From: an uncultured Clostridia bacterium
GTDB taxonomy: Bacteria; Bacillota; Clostridia; Christensenellales; Pumilibacteraceae
Direction: 5' to 3'
DNA length: 64,000 nucleotides
Assembly: GCA_947066105.1 (NCBI GenBank)
Contig: CAMSYM010000001.1
Location: 124,001-188,000, forward strand
Under the pieces are notes generated by a model, which was not told the origin of the DNA, made no database searches, and saw only the letters and a list, made by a program, of their open reading frames with translations. Below are positions 1 through 7,284 of the stretch, piece by piece (position 1 is the first letter of the stretch; each line of letters starts with the position of its first letter). Both the position numbers and the translations under genes were made by a program.

Positions 1-1
1 C

Positions 2-1654
2 ATTGACGCCGTAACCGAAGTAATCGATTACGTTCAGCCCGAACCGGTAGGCGTGCTTAAAGGCGTTGAGAACGAGGGATATACTAACGGTAAAGTTTCC
101 TTCACTTGGAATGACGAGGCGAAAGTGGAACTCAAAAAAGACGGCGACGTTATCGAGTACAAATCGGGTACCGAACTTAAAGATGACGGTAAATACGAGC
201 TTACGTTCGAGAATTTCGACGGCTTCAAGAAAGTATATATCTTTACTATCGATACGATTGCTCCCGAAGTTATCGTAAAAAGCGTAAGCGGCAATACTGC
301 GAGGGTTATGAGTAGCGATACGGTGGTGCTCTTTACCGAAGCGGGAGCGACGGGTAAAATATACAAAAACGGTACGGCACTCGGCGATTATGTTTCGGGT
401 GCGCTTATCAAAGACAGCGCGAAATATTCCGTAGTCGTAACCGACCTTGCTCTTAATAAGACCGAAGTTGAATTTGAGATCGATAAGTTTGTTGACTTTG
501 AAATCGATATAAACGATAAAGGGCTTTCCAATGCCGTAACGATAAAGGGAAACGAGCCTTTGGAAGTAACGCTCAATAAAGACGGTGAGATTATCGAGTA
601 CGCTATCGGCGATACCATTACGGAGCCCGGTGAGTACACTGTGGATCTTTCGGATGAGTCTTACAATCACGTAAGCTTATCGTTTACAATCGTAAAACCG
701 AATGCGACGGTGTTCGAGCATAACTTTGACGAGATGCCCGGATTCGAAAAGGTTCTTGTGAACGGCGAAGATACCAGACTCAATTACGGTACGCTTTTGC
801 TGGATAAAGACGGCGACTACGAAGTGAGCGTTGTGGCAAACGGAGCGGAGTACAAATTCGGTATTACGATTGATACCACTGCGCCTAAGCTTATGCTGAG
901 CGGCGTGGAAGACGGACAAACGACCAATTCCGACGTTTCGATTATGTGGTCGGACGAAGACGTAAAATCCGTTGTGTTTAAGCTTAACGGCGGGCAAGCG
1001 TTGACCGTAGAAAACGGTATGGTGTTCAGTGATGAGGGCGAGTACGAGATAATCGCGCAGGACGCTCTTTGCAATACATCCAAAGTTTCTTTTATCATCG
1101 ATAAAACGCTCGACTATGAAGTACAATTCGGCGGCGAGAAGGTTGAGAATAGCGATAGAACCAATAAGGAGGTTGCACTGTTCAATCATGAAGAACTCCA
1201 TATATCCGTATGTAAGGATGGGGAGAGGATCGTTTATGAATTCGGGCAGGCAATCACCCAAGAGGGGCTATACGACGTCAAGATATTCGACGATATCGGC
1301 AACGAAGTCGAGTTTGCGATAACCGTAGATAAAACCGCGCCCACTATCGTGTTAAACGGTGTGGAAGACGGCGGAGTTGGACACGGCGACGTAACGATAA
1401 CCGAGATCAGCGAAATCGGAACGGTGGAGGTGTTTAAGGACGGCGAGCAAATCGAGTACAATCTCGGTGATGTGCTTGATGATTACGCGAGCTACGAGGT
1501 GAAAGTGAAAGACGACCTCGGAAACGAGCGCAGTTACAGCTTTACCTTGAAGTACAAAATGCCGGGACTCTTGGTTGCAGCCATTGTAATCGGTAGCGTA
1601 GCCATCGTCGGAGTCGGCGTGTTCTTTATACTCAAGAAGAAAAAAAGTAATTAA
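2..1654 (+). CDS. Ig-like repeat cell-surface protein, 5'-truncated by window edge
   Basis: The frame is open from base 2 with no start codon in a good context, so the gene begins upstream of the window. About 550 residues are visible. They consist of roughly 85-90-residue beta-rich units that recur with phrases such as IDTTAPKLMLSGVEDG and VDKTAPTIVLNGVEDG, followed by EVTLNKDGEIIEY or VEVFKDGEQIEYNLGD. This is the pattern of bacterial Ig-like repeats in surface adhesins. The C-terminus has one hydrophobic segment (LLVAAIVIGSVAIVGVGVFF) followed by LKKKKSN, a membrane anchor with a positively charged cytoplasmic stop. There is no LPXTG motif. The protein is probably exported and membrane-anchored with its repeats outside. 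It lies 5' of a signal peptidase gene, but a separate promoter follows, so they are not clearly one operon. Ligand unknown. Confidence 0.8.
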   Translation: MDAVTEVIDYVQPEPVGVLKGVENEGYTNGKVSFTWNDEAKVELKKDGDVIEYKSGTELKDDGKYELTFENFDGFKKVYIFTIDTIAPEVIVKSVSGNTARVMSSDTVVLFTEAGATGKIYKNGTALGDYVSGALIKDSAKYSVVVTDLALNKTEVEFEIDKFVDFEIDINDKGLSNAVTIKGNEPLEVTLNKDGEIIEYAIGDTITEPGEYTVDLSDESYNHVSLSFTIVKPNATVFEHNFDEMPGFEKVLVNGEDTRLNYGTLLLDKDGDYEVSVVANGAEYKFGITIDTTAPKLMLSGVEDGQTTNSDVSIMWSDEDVKSVVFKLNGGQALTVENGMVFSDEGEYEIIAQDALCNTSKVSFIIDKTLDYEVQFGGEKVENSDRTNKEVALFNHEELHISVCKDGERIVYEFGQAITQEGLYDVKIFDDIGNEVEFAITVDKTAPTIVLNGVEDGGVGHGDVTITEISEIGTVEVFKDGEQIEYNLGDVLDDYASYEVKVKDDLGNERSYSFTLKYKMPGLLVAAIVIGSVAIVGVGVFFILKKKKSN

Positions 1655-1794
1655 ATAACAGCAATGAAAGCAGGCGTAGCCCTTGGTGAAAAGCAGTTGA
1701 GCGGCGTTTTTTTCCGTAAGACTGATTTGAAAGTCTAAAAATATTTCCATAGGAAAAATATTTTACAAAATCGTAAAAAAGTTTTCCAAAAGGC

Positions 1795-1823
1795 TTGACA
1801 AGTGTGATATTATATGTTATATT
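1795..1823 (+). promoter_or_regulatory. Sigma-A promoter for the leader RNA and DUF3268 gene
   Basis: TTGACA at 1795-1800, a 17-bp spacer and TATATT at 1818-1823. Transcription would start near 1830, about 185 bases before the next start codon, leaving a long structured leader. Confidence 0.75.
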
Positions 1824-1830
1824 ATACTTG

Positions 1831-1996
1831 CATCAAGGGTTTGCGCCCAGGCTTTCGGTACATCGGACGATATCCCGGTGTCAGACCTATCCCGAGGGGA
1901 TAGGGAACCGTTACGGATTCAGCGCAATGAGCTGTCCATAATGGCGCACTCTGAGAAAAGACAAGCCGGAGGTCTAACACACCTTCGGCTTTTTGT
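1831..1996 (+). ncRNA. Structured leader RNA ending in a terminator (possible DUF3268 RNA motif)
   Basis: This transcribed leader lies between the promoter at 1795 and the start codon at 2016. It contains a clear hairpin CTATCCC-gag-GGGATAG near 1888-1905 and a distant pairing of TGCGCC near 1845 with GGCGCA near 1943. It ends in an intrinsic terminator at 1963-1994. Promoter, compact fold and terminator directly before a ribosome binding site suggest a cis-regulatory RNA or a small RNA. From memory, a conserved motif called DUF3268 RNA was described upstream of DUF3268 genes, and the gene downstream here is of that family. I cannot check the covariance model, so the identity is inferred from position. 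Confidence 0.5.
1963..1994 (+). terminator. Intrinsic terminator inside the leader of the DUF3268 gene
   Basis: An 11-bp stem pairs AAGCCGGAGGT (1963-1973) with ACCTTCGGCTT (1981-1991) and is followed by T-rich sequence. It sits only 22 bases before the start codon at 2016, so it can act as an attenuator. Confidence 0.75.
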
Positions 1997-2015
1997 CAGA
2001 GTGAATGGAGTAAAT

Positions 2016-2462
2016 ATGAAAAAGAAAAGCAAAAACAAAGGATATAATTACAGTTTGATGCGGTGTCCGTATTGCGGGGCGCCGGTTAAGTTCGTCAGTG
2101 CAGACGGAATTTATAAAGAGAACAAAAATCAGACGATGTTATACGTCTGTTCCAACTATCCAAAATGCGACGCATACGTCAGGGCTCATCCGGGAACGAA
2201 TATTCCCGTAGGGACTATGGCAAATCAAAAGTTAAGATTGCTGCGCGAAACTGCGCATACCTATTTTGATAGACTACATAAGTCGGGTATTATGACAAAA
2301 GAAGAGGCGTATTATTGGCTTGCCAATCTAATTCAGGCGCCGCTCAGCCAAGCGCATATCGGATACCTTGGCGAGTATTACTGTAAACGTGTTATGGAGG
2401 AGAGTATGAATCTTCTCAATTCTCCGAGATTTAATAAAAAGAAAAGGAAAAATTTAATATGA
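2016..2462 (+). CDS. DUF3268-family zinc-finger protein
   Basis: A 148-residue protein. The start at 2016 is chosen because TGGAG lies just upstream and because the earlier in-frame codons fall inside the terminator and leader. Near the N-terminus it has a zinc-ribbon pattern CPYCGA...YVCSNYPKCDAYV, followed by H-P-G-TN-PVGTMANQKLRLLR and AHTYFDRLHKSGIM-EEAYYWL. This order of zinc ribbon, PxG(T)xA, LRxxR and helical AHxxFD is the signature I know for DUF3268, a small family common on phages and integrative elements with no established biochemical role. The stop overlaps the next start (ATGA at 2459), so it is translationally coupled to the signal peptidase. Confidence 0.75.
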   Translation: MKKKSKNKGYNYSLMRCPYCGAPVKFVSADGIYKENKNQTMLYVCSNYPKCDAYVRAHPGTNIPVGTMANQKLRLLRETAHTYFDRLHKSGIMTKEEAYYWLANLIQAPLSQAHIGYLGEYYCKRVMEESMNLLNSPRFNKKKRKNLI

Positions 2463-2881
2463 AAACAAGTCTTGTAAAGACGAAGAAAACCGGTATGAAA
2501 TGGTTGCTCCTGTTCATACCGGTCTTTTTTGTTATATCGATTATAGTGTTGTTTAAGTTTGTATTCTTTATAGGGTACGTTCCTTCCGCATCGATGGAGC
2601 CGACGCTCAAAACCGATAGCTTGATATTCGGCACAAGAGTTTACGGTGATGTCGAAGTGGGGGAAATTGTAATCTTTCGACACGAAGGAAGCTTGCTTGT
2701 AAAACGGGTTGCCGCCAAAGGAGGCGATGATTTCGAAATAGACGGCGTAACATATTACGTTCCCGACGGATATTACTTTATGCTTGGCGACAATAGAGAT
2801 AATTCCTTCGACTCGCGGTTCTGGGATGATCCGTATATTTCCGATGCGGCGATTGTTGCCAAACTTCTTTTACCGAAATGA
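2459..2881 (+). CDS. Type I signal peptidase (S26 family)
   Basis: A 140-residue enzyme that would cleave signal peptides of exported proteins on the outer face of the membrane. A single N-terminal membrane helix covers about residues 13-38. It is followed by the catalytic serine box PSASMEPT (Ser45), the lysine box LVKRVAAKGGD (Lys82) and the C-terminal GDNRDNSFDSR box (about 110-120). All S26 landmarks are present and the length fits short Gram-positive SipS/SipW-like enzymes. It overlaps the DUF3268 stop by four bases. Its substrates may include the surface proteins encoded in this window (1-1654, 20324-26374), but that is inference. An alternative start at Met13 would remove basic N-terminal residues. 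Confidence 0.85.
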   Translation: MKTSLVKTKKTGMKWLLLFIPVFFVISIIVLFKFVFFIGYVPSASMEPTLKTDSLIFGTRVYGDVEVGEIVIFRHEGSLLVKRVAAKGGDDFEIDGVTYYVPDGYYFMLGDNRDNSFDSRFWDDPYISDAAIVAKLLLPK

Positions 2882-2908
2882 CGAGGATTTAATATTTAGC
2901 AGAATTGG

Positions 2909-3307
2909 TTAATGACCATGTTTGTTTCCCTTTTTATTGATCAAACCGCTGCAATTCTCAATCAAATAATATTCAAGCGAAAAGTGTTCAAAAGCAATAA
3001 AATCAAGAGTTTGCATGTATTGCTGTACCTGTTCTCTCGTCCAATTTCTTTCTCGTATCATTTTTTTTGCTAAACATGAATTGCTTGGATGGGCGTTGCG
3101 ATGAATATAAAGTCTATCTTTGACTTTAAATGTTTGTGGATAGGCACTTCCTATGTATATAACATCATTATTCTTCAAGAGAGCATAAACACCATTAAAA
3201 TCAGCTTTACTTATATCGCTGTTTGATGACAATTGACCTTCGACGATTTTAGTTACATGCTGATTAAGGACATCTTTAAACTTAGTTTTAAACTCTTCTC
3301 TGTTCAT
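2909..3307 (-). CDS. GIY-YIG nuclease-fold protein
   Basis: 132 residues on the minus strand, 12 bases downstream of the XRE repressor gene and convergent with the signal peptidase gene. The GIY-YIG core is visible: FNGVYAL (about 38-43), VIYIGSA (49-55), a basic segment KVKDRLYIHR with Arg65, and an acidic YYLIEN near 113-118 followed by INKKGN. GIY-YIG nucleases cut DNA through a single metal at this site. A standalone domain of this size paired with a repressor could be a small endonuclease acting on phage or element DNA, or a DNA-binding relic. I see no second DNA-binding domain. The spacing suggests co-transcription with the repressor. Confidence 0.65.
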   Translation of the reverse strand: MNREEFKTKFKDVLNQHVTKIVEGQLSSNSDISKADFNGVYALLKNNDVIYIGSAYPQTFKVKDRLYIHRNAHPSNSCLAKKMIRERNWTREQVQQYMQTLDFIAFEHFSLEYYLIENCSGLINKKGNKHGH

Positions 3308-3319
3308 ATAGTACCTTTT

Positions 3320-3901
3320 TTACTTTTCGAAAGCGAGCCACTGAAAACCGTAGGTATCGAAGAAGAATCGATTTCCCGTACTGTTCTCAACGTAGCCGTT
3401 CTTTACATGATAGTAACCGCGTAGTTGCTGTCGCAATTGCTGATCGGTAGAAATCGGTTCGACCAAGACTTCGTCGAACGCATTCAACTTGTTTTTGGAA
3501 ATGGGTTTCGTAGGAGCGGGGGATTGCGCAAATATGTCTGGAGCCAAATAAAGTACTGCGTCCGAAAGCGGCGCATTACCGTTTACACAGCAAAGGCGGT
3601 GGTTAATATTATCCACGATACACCAGCCGAGTTCGTTGTGCCAGACAGGTCTTCCGTGGAGAGCGGGAAGTGCATCTTTTGAAATCGGTGTGGAGCTATC
3701 CAGGTCGGGCGCAATGCGACCGAGCAGGTAATCTACCGACACCTCATATAAATCGGACATTGCCTCGAGATTTTCAAGGGTAGGATTTTTCGAGCCGCGT
3801 TCCCAAGCGCTTAACGTCGGTTGACCGACGCCGAGTTTTTCGGCGCAATCTATTAACTTAAATCCTTTCAGAAGCCGCGCTTCCTTAAAACGTCTATTCA
3901 T
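3320..3901 (-). CDS. XRE-family transcriptional regulator, probably leaderless mRNA
   Basis: A 193-residue protein starting at MNRRFKEARLLKG. Residues 1-62 form a Cro/CI helix-turn-helix: EKLGVGQPTLSAWERGSKNPTLENL...YEVSVDYLLGR. The C-terminal about 120 residues have no recognised peptidase motif. The frame is open 16 codons further upstream, but the start at 3901 is chosen because a perfect promoter (TTGAAA-17 bp-TATAAT, minus strand, 3936-3908) places transcription start at or next to the A of this ATG. That implies a leaderless message, as for lambda cI. It faces a divergent plus-strand promoter at 3968-3996, which it may repress. It is followed by the GIY-YIG gene. Confidence 0.8.
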   Translation of the reverse strand: MNRRFKEARLLKGFKLIDCAEKLGVGQPTLSAWERGSKNPTLENLEAMSDLYEVSVDYLLGRIAPDLDSSTPISKDALPALHGRPVWHNELGWCIVDNINHRLCCVNGNAPLSDAVLYLAPDIFAQSPAPTKPISKNKLNAFDEVLVEPISTDQQLRQQLRGYYHVKNGYVENSTGNRFFFDTYGFQWLAFEK

Positions 3902-3907
3902 AAATCT

Positions 3908-3936
3908 ATTATACTCTGTTTCGACAAAAATTTCAA
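3908..3936 (-). promoter_or_regulatory. Promoter of the XRE repressor gene
   Basis: On the minus strand TTGAAA (3936-3931), a 17-bp spacer, then TATAAT (3913-3908). Six bases separate the -10 hexamer from the start codon at 3901, so no ribosome binding site fits in the message. Confidence 0.75.
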
Positions 3937-3967
3937 GCACAGGAGCCAACTATTTGCGTTAAACTGC

Positions 3968-3996
3968 TTGTAAAACAAATCCTAATATGCTATAAT
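3968..3996 (+). promoter_or_regulatory. Divergent promoter for the 4.2-7.9 kb gene group
   Basis: TTGTAA (3968-3973), 17 bp, TATAAT (3991-3996). It lies back to back with the repressor promoter, the usual arrangement of a phage/ICE control switch. Confidence 0.7.
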
Positions 3997-4051
3997 CTAA
4001 TCATAAAGTATCAGTAAATCTTACGAGATTATAGTTTATCAGATTTGAACA

Positions 4052-4081
4052 GTATCCGACGAATCATCGGGTACTTTTTTT
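4052..4081 (+). terminator. First leader terminator, upstream of the 4230 gene
   Basis: Stem GTATCCGA (4052-4059) with TCGGGTAC (4067-4074) followed by seven T. It is about 50 bases after the predicted transcription start. The motif AGTTTATCAGA at 4033-4043 precedes it and recurs before two other leader terminators. Confidence 0.7.
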
Positions 4082-4103
4082 CTTTTGTCAAGCGACAATA
4101 ATG

Positions 4104-4135
4104 CGCTCATTCACGGGATAGAATGGGCGTTTTTT
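4104..4135 (+). terminator. Second, tandem leader terminator
   Basis: Stem CGCTCATTC (4104-4112) with GAATGGGCG (4121-4129) followed by six T. A further short palindrome GCGGGA-tc-TCCCGC follows near 4144-4157. Two terminators in series between promoter and gene suggest regulated readthrough. Confidence 0.7.
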
Positions 4136-4229
4136 ATATATTAGCGGGATCTCCCGCCTAAACTTATTTATCGGGAAACTATTCTCGTCAACATATACGA
4201 ATAAATCATAAAAGGAGTAACGACATGAA

Positions 4230-4586
4230 ATGGACTTGTATGTAAAAGCAATCACAAATGTACCCGATTTAACCATTGACTATATAGAAGTCAAGCTAAA
4301 ATCGGGGAAGACAGTGTCCCTTAACTGGGATAGAAGTTATGTATCACAATTTGAATCCGATAACTCGATAGGTATTAGCGCCGAATATTGCGGTCTGTGC
4401 TTCGATGAAGATCCTGCCGGAGATTTAAGCGAGTTGGAAGATTTGAGTGTTACGTCGATTGGGCTTTACGCAGAGAACTATGCATTTGCCGATATCCAAA
4501 TAACCGAAATGGAATTTGTCGATGGTGAAGAAACGTTGACCTTCGAGAATGCATTTAAGGCAGAGGCGGTGAACTGCGATGGATGA
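4230..4586 (+). CDS. Conserved element protein of unknown function
   Basis: 118 residues beginning MDLYVKAITNV, acidic and rich in beta-type sequence (TIDYIEVKLKSGKTVSLNWD, TSIGLYAENYAFADIQITEMEF). I do not recognise a family. The AAAGGAG at 4211-4217 is about 12 bases upstream. A closer ATG at 4225 in another frame reads only MKWTCM before a stop, so the real start competes with a six-codon mini-ORF. It is the first gene after the tandem leader terminators and overlaps the next gene by eight bases. Probably cytoplasmic, as there is no signal or membrane segment. Confidence 0.55.
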   Translation: MDLYVKAITNVPDLTIDYIEVKLKSGKTVSLNWDRSYVSQFESDNSIGISAEYCGLCFDEDPAGDLSELEDLSVTSIGLYAENYAFADIQITEMEFVDGEETLTFENAFKAEAVNCDG

Positions 4587-5019
4587 GTCTAACAATCAAA
4601 CTCCGTGGAAATTGGTAATTGCCAATTGTCTTGCGGAAGTATTAACGTCCGACGTGTCGAACAAAACAAAAGAACTCAGGATATCAGCTTTGAATACGAT
4701 AAGAGCGCAAGTGCTTGCGTATCAGGGGCTTGGGATAATCCAACGGCTTTTAACGGCAATAGCGGAGAAGAAGTGCAAGTTTCTTTTGGAAATTACTTCT
4801 AAGACCGAAATGGAAAAAATGCTGAAGCCTCATTGTCCAACATACAATGGAAACGAGTTTGTCACAGATACATATCATATCCCGGAAGAAGAGCTGATTT
4901 GTTGGAGTCAGACATCTCTCGCAGCCCCGCTTAACAGTGCGGGCTTCAAAAGATATATGGAAGTCTTTAAATTGGTTTTACCTGATTTGTATCCGTTAAT
5001 CGGTGTCGGAGGTGTCTGA
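4579..5019 (+). CDS. Conserved element protein of unknown function
   Basis: 146 residues, starting inside the end of the previous gene (eight-base overlap) and abutting the next gene exactly, so the three are translationally linked. The N-terminal half is predicted helical (WKLVIANCLAEVLTSD, LRISALNTIRAQVLAYQ). The C-terminal half contains FLLEITSKTEMEKML and a hydrophobic ending LVLPDLYPLIGVGGV. There are no catalytic motifs, zinc ligands or membrane helices I can name. Confidence 0.55.
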   Translation: MDESNNQTPWKLVIANCLAEVLTSDVSNKTKELRISALNTIRAQVLAYQGLGIIQRLLTAIAEKKCKFLLEITSKTEMEKMLKPHCPTYNGNEFVTDTYHIPEEELICWSQTSLAAPLNSAGFKRYMEVFKLVLPDLYPLIGVGGV

Positions 5020-5418
5020 ATGGATATTCTCATCGATAGAATGGAGAACATAAATTTGGATGAAATCACCTTTAGCAGCGTCAGAAAAATGTACGGCACG
5101 GGACGCGCTTTTACCTTTAAGAATTCTCAAGGCGGTAAGAAAACGCACTACCGTAACGGTTGTATGACCGCTATCGGAGATATCGAGAAATCGGTGTGGC
5201 AGCAAGCGGTTCGTGAACTCATTTTAAGAGCGAACGAAACTGAATTGTTCCAAAATCTGAAGTGCTGGCTGAAGGATTCCAAAATGATATTTCGAGATGA
5301 AAAAGAGTTGGAGGACTACGCATTGGACTTACACGCGGCGCGGATATTCGATCGTACCGAGTGGGTTGGATATGTGGACTTCAATACTAAATTCCGTCCC
5401 GAGATTTTACATAAATAA
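5020..5418 (+). CDS. Conserved element protein of unknown function
   Basis: 132 residues, starting one base after the preceding stop. It has a basic, aromatic central stretch (AFTFKNSQGGKKTHYRNGCMTAIGDIEKSVWQQAVRELILRA) and a helical acidic C-terminal half. No family recognised. It closes a tight three-gene cluster behind the promoter at 3968. A hairpin at 5482-5511 follows before the next gene. Confidence 0.55.
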   Translation: MDILIDRMENINLDEITFSSVRKMYGTGRAFTFKNSQGGKKTHYRNGCMTAIGDIEKSVWQQAVRELILRANETELFQNLKCWLKDSKMIFRDEKELEDYALDLHAARIFDRTEWVGYVDFNTKFRPEILHK

Positions 5419-5481
5419 TAATCAAAAAAGGAGATGGCACTTAGGTGCGAATTATCAGCGGGATGAAATATCCCCAAACAG

Positions 5482-5511
5482 TTGCGGAGCTCATTAGTTT
5501 GGGCTCCGCAA
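5482..5511 (+). promoter_or_regulatory. Intercistronic GC-rich hairpin
   Basis: TTGCGGAGC (5482-5490) pairs perfectly with GCTCCGCAA (5503-5511). No T tract follows, so it is more likely an RNA processing or stability element than a terminator. Similar hairpins recur at 43429, 45190, 55375 and 56493. Confidence 0.55.
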
Positions 5512-5537
5512 TAATGCTATTTTTACAGAGGTTAATC

Positions 5538-6023
5538 ATGAACAAAGAAAAACAAGAAAGATTTTACAAGGTTGCCGAGGCGAGAACGAATAAAATTATC
5601 AAGGGTATTCAGACGCTTTCAAAATGTTCCAAACTCAATTGCTATGAGTATACGGAGCAGCAGGTTGCCAGGATATTCAAGATTCTACAGGAGGAACTCG
5701 ACAAGGCAAAAAAACTGTTCGAGAACAAAGGGCAAACCAGAGTGCTGGGCGATTATTGTTTGAGTCCCGAACCTTATACCGATTTACATCTTCCCAACGG
5801 AGATATGCTCAGAGCAATTGCATACGACGATCCGGATTTCCCCACAATCAATATTCAACTGTTTGAGGGGGATAACGATCCCGTTACGATTTGCTTTGCT
5901 GAGTTTAATCCCGAAAGGGACAGCGGACCACAGGTTTGCATCGGCGTATACAACAGCGAGGTAGAAGATACGGTATATTACGAACAATATCATCCGGACG
6001 AGGCGAAAGATGAAGAGAGTTAA
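5538..6023 (+). CDS. Conserved ICE-type helical protein of unknown function
   Basis: 161 residues starting MNKEKQERFYKVAEARTNKI. The start at 5538 is chosen because AGAGG precedes it and earlier in-frame codons fall within the 5482-5511 hairpin. Residues about 1-75 are a long charged helix or coiled coil (ARIFKILQEELDKAKKLFENK). The rest is beta-rich and acidic (YDDPDFPTINIQLFEGDNDPVTICFAEFNPE). I have seen close relatives of this N-terminus in Firmicutes integrative elements, always uncharacterised. It overlaps the next gene by 14 bases. Confidence 0.6.
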   Translation: MNKEKQERFYKVAEARTNKIIKGIQTLSKCSKLNCYEYTEQQVARIFKILQEELDKAKKLFENKGQTRVLGDYCLSPEPYTDLHLPNGDMLRAIAYDDPDFPTINIQLFEGDNDPVTICFAEFNPERDSGPQVCIGVYNSEVEDTVYYEQYHPDEAKDEES

Positions 6024-6438
6024 TTGGATAATACATCTTGTTGCCAACGGAGTCCGTTGCGGCGAATGCGGTGAGGCGGAAAACGGCTTTTTGCCGAATA
6101 TGTGCGACGCACATACACACGGTATGGATAAGTACGGACATCAAGAGTTCCAGATGGTCCTTATGATTGGTCCCGAATTGATATGCTACATCCTTAACGA
6201 ATTGGGATTGCGCGTGCAGGCGGGCGAAAGATTTAAGGACGGGGAATCTGTATCCGAAATTATTAAGGATTTTGATATCCGCCTTAAAGAAGAGGAGTCC
6301 GATGGAAAAAAGCTGCTACGTGTGATTTTGCCCGATGCACAAGGTTGCTTCCCAGAAGACGCCCAATGCGCCGAGTATTACAACCAGCAGCATTATCCAA
6401 TGAGAATGCTTTATCCTAATCGCAGTATTGTAAATTAG
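6010..6438 (+). CDS. DUF4262-like protein
   Basis: 142 residues. The central part, TKGM-like HGMDKYGHQEFQM-VLMIGPELICYILNELG followed by VQAGERFKDGE, matches the arrangement I know from DUF4262 proteins: a GHPEl segment, a helix ending in LN-L, then V.xGERf.dG. Function of that family is not established. The N-terminal segment has CGECGEAENGF and could bind metal. Translationally coupled to the preceding gene by overlap. Identification is by pattern only. Confidence 0.5.
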   Translation: MKRVNWIIHLVANGVRCGECGEAENGFLPNMCDAHTHGMDKYGHQEFQMVLMIGPELICYILNELGLRVQAGERFKDGESVSEIIKDFDIRLKEEESDGKKLLRVILPDAQGCFPEDAQCAEYYNQQHYPMRMLYPNRSIVN

Positions 6439-6567
6439 AAAACCAAATAATACGGGTTTTCTGCCGGTATAAAAAACAGGAATGTAACAATGGCAGTAAG
6501 ATACAAAATGTTTCCCGTAAATTTAACTATACTTCACGCGGAAAGGCGTGATACAAGGAGAAATAAA

Positions 6568-7284
6568 ATGGATAACAGATTAAAATCATTAATCGATAAT
6601 CTCGATAAAATCAAAATCGGTTTGGACAATACGTTCAAATTCAATTGCACGATGTGCGGAAAGTGTTGCAAAAACAGGGAAGATATCCTGCTTACACCGA
6701 GGGACTTATTTCTATTGGCAAAGCACTTGGATATCCTTATTGGGGAATTCATAAAAAAATATTGTGAAGCATATATCGGCGGCTCATCGAGAATTCCTAT
6801 CATAAGGTTGCTACCGACAGGGATTGATAAAAGATGTCCGTTTCTAAGAGGCACTCGCTGCAGTGTCAATTCGGTAAAGCCGGTTGTATGCGCACTGTTC
6901 CCACTGGGACGTTGTTTGACTATTGATTCCTCAAAGAATAGGACCGAGTTTACGGTGAGCGATGTTGTCTATATCAATCAGGATCCGCATTGCGGAGATA
7001 ACCGTAAAACTCATACTGTAAGAGAGTGGTTGGAAACTTCGAACGTGCCCGTTAAAGATGAGTTCTTTGTTAAATGGAACAGCATAATCTCACAAGTCGG
7101 TATTACCGTTCATGAGGTCGAAAAGAAGGCCGACGATGAGAGAATGAACAGGTTTTTCGATTTGCTCTTCGGACTTCTGTATGTGGCATACGATTTCAAA
7201 GAGGATTTTTTGACTCAGTTTGACAGGAATGCTAAATTTGCGCTTGAGCTGACGCGACGTTTAAAGGAGGAGTATGATGGCTGA
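6568..7284 (+). CDS. YkgJ-family cysteine cluster protein
   Basis: 238 residues. The start at 6568 has an ideal CAAGGAG upstream, and earlier in-frame codons lack one. The N-terminal FNCTMCGKCCKN gives the CxxCGxCC cluster. It is followed by RCPFLRGTRCSVNSVKPVVCALFPLGR, the second half of the YkgJ signature (C-P-F-L, C-x-V, KPxxCxxFP). These proteins bind zinc or an iron-sulfur cluster and are of unknown function. The C-terminal about 100 residues are helical. It overlaps the next gene by about 10 bases, implying coupled translation. Confidence 0.8.
   Translation: MDNRLKSLIDNLDKIKIGLDNTFKFNCTMCGKCCKNREDILLTPRDLFLLAKHLDILIGEFIKKYCEAYIGGSSRIPIIRLLPTGIDKRCPFLRGTRCSVNSVKPVVCALFPLGRCLTIDSSKNRTEFTVSDVVYINQDPHCGDNRKTHTVREWLETSNVPVKDEFFVKWNSIISQVGITVHEVEKKADDERMNRFFDLLFGLLYVAYDFKEDFLTQFDRNAKFALELTRRLKEEYDG

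Noticed and set aside
677-1261. Long minus-strand open frame opposite the Ig-like gene
   Set aside because: It is a shadow of the repeat-rich coding frame. No ribosome binding site, no recognisable domain, and the plus-strand frame has a clear protein architecture.
1831-1996. tRNA, tmRNA, 6S RNA or a common riboswitch in the structured leader
   Set aside because: No cloverleaf, CCA end, tag-peptide frame or conserved core of a riboswitch class I know could be matched by eye.
1878-2015. N-terminal extension of the DUF3268 protein
   Set aside because: These codons lie within the structured leader and its terminator. The ATG at 2016 has a ribosome binding site and starts the family-typical sequence.
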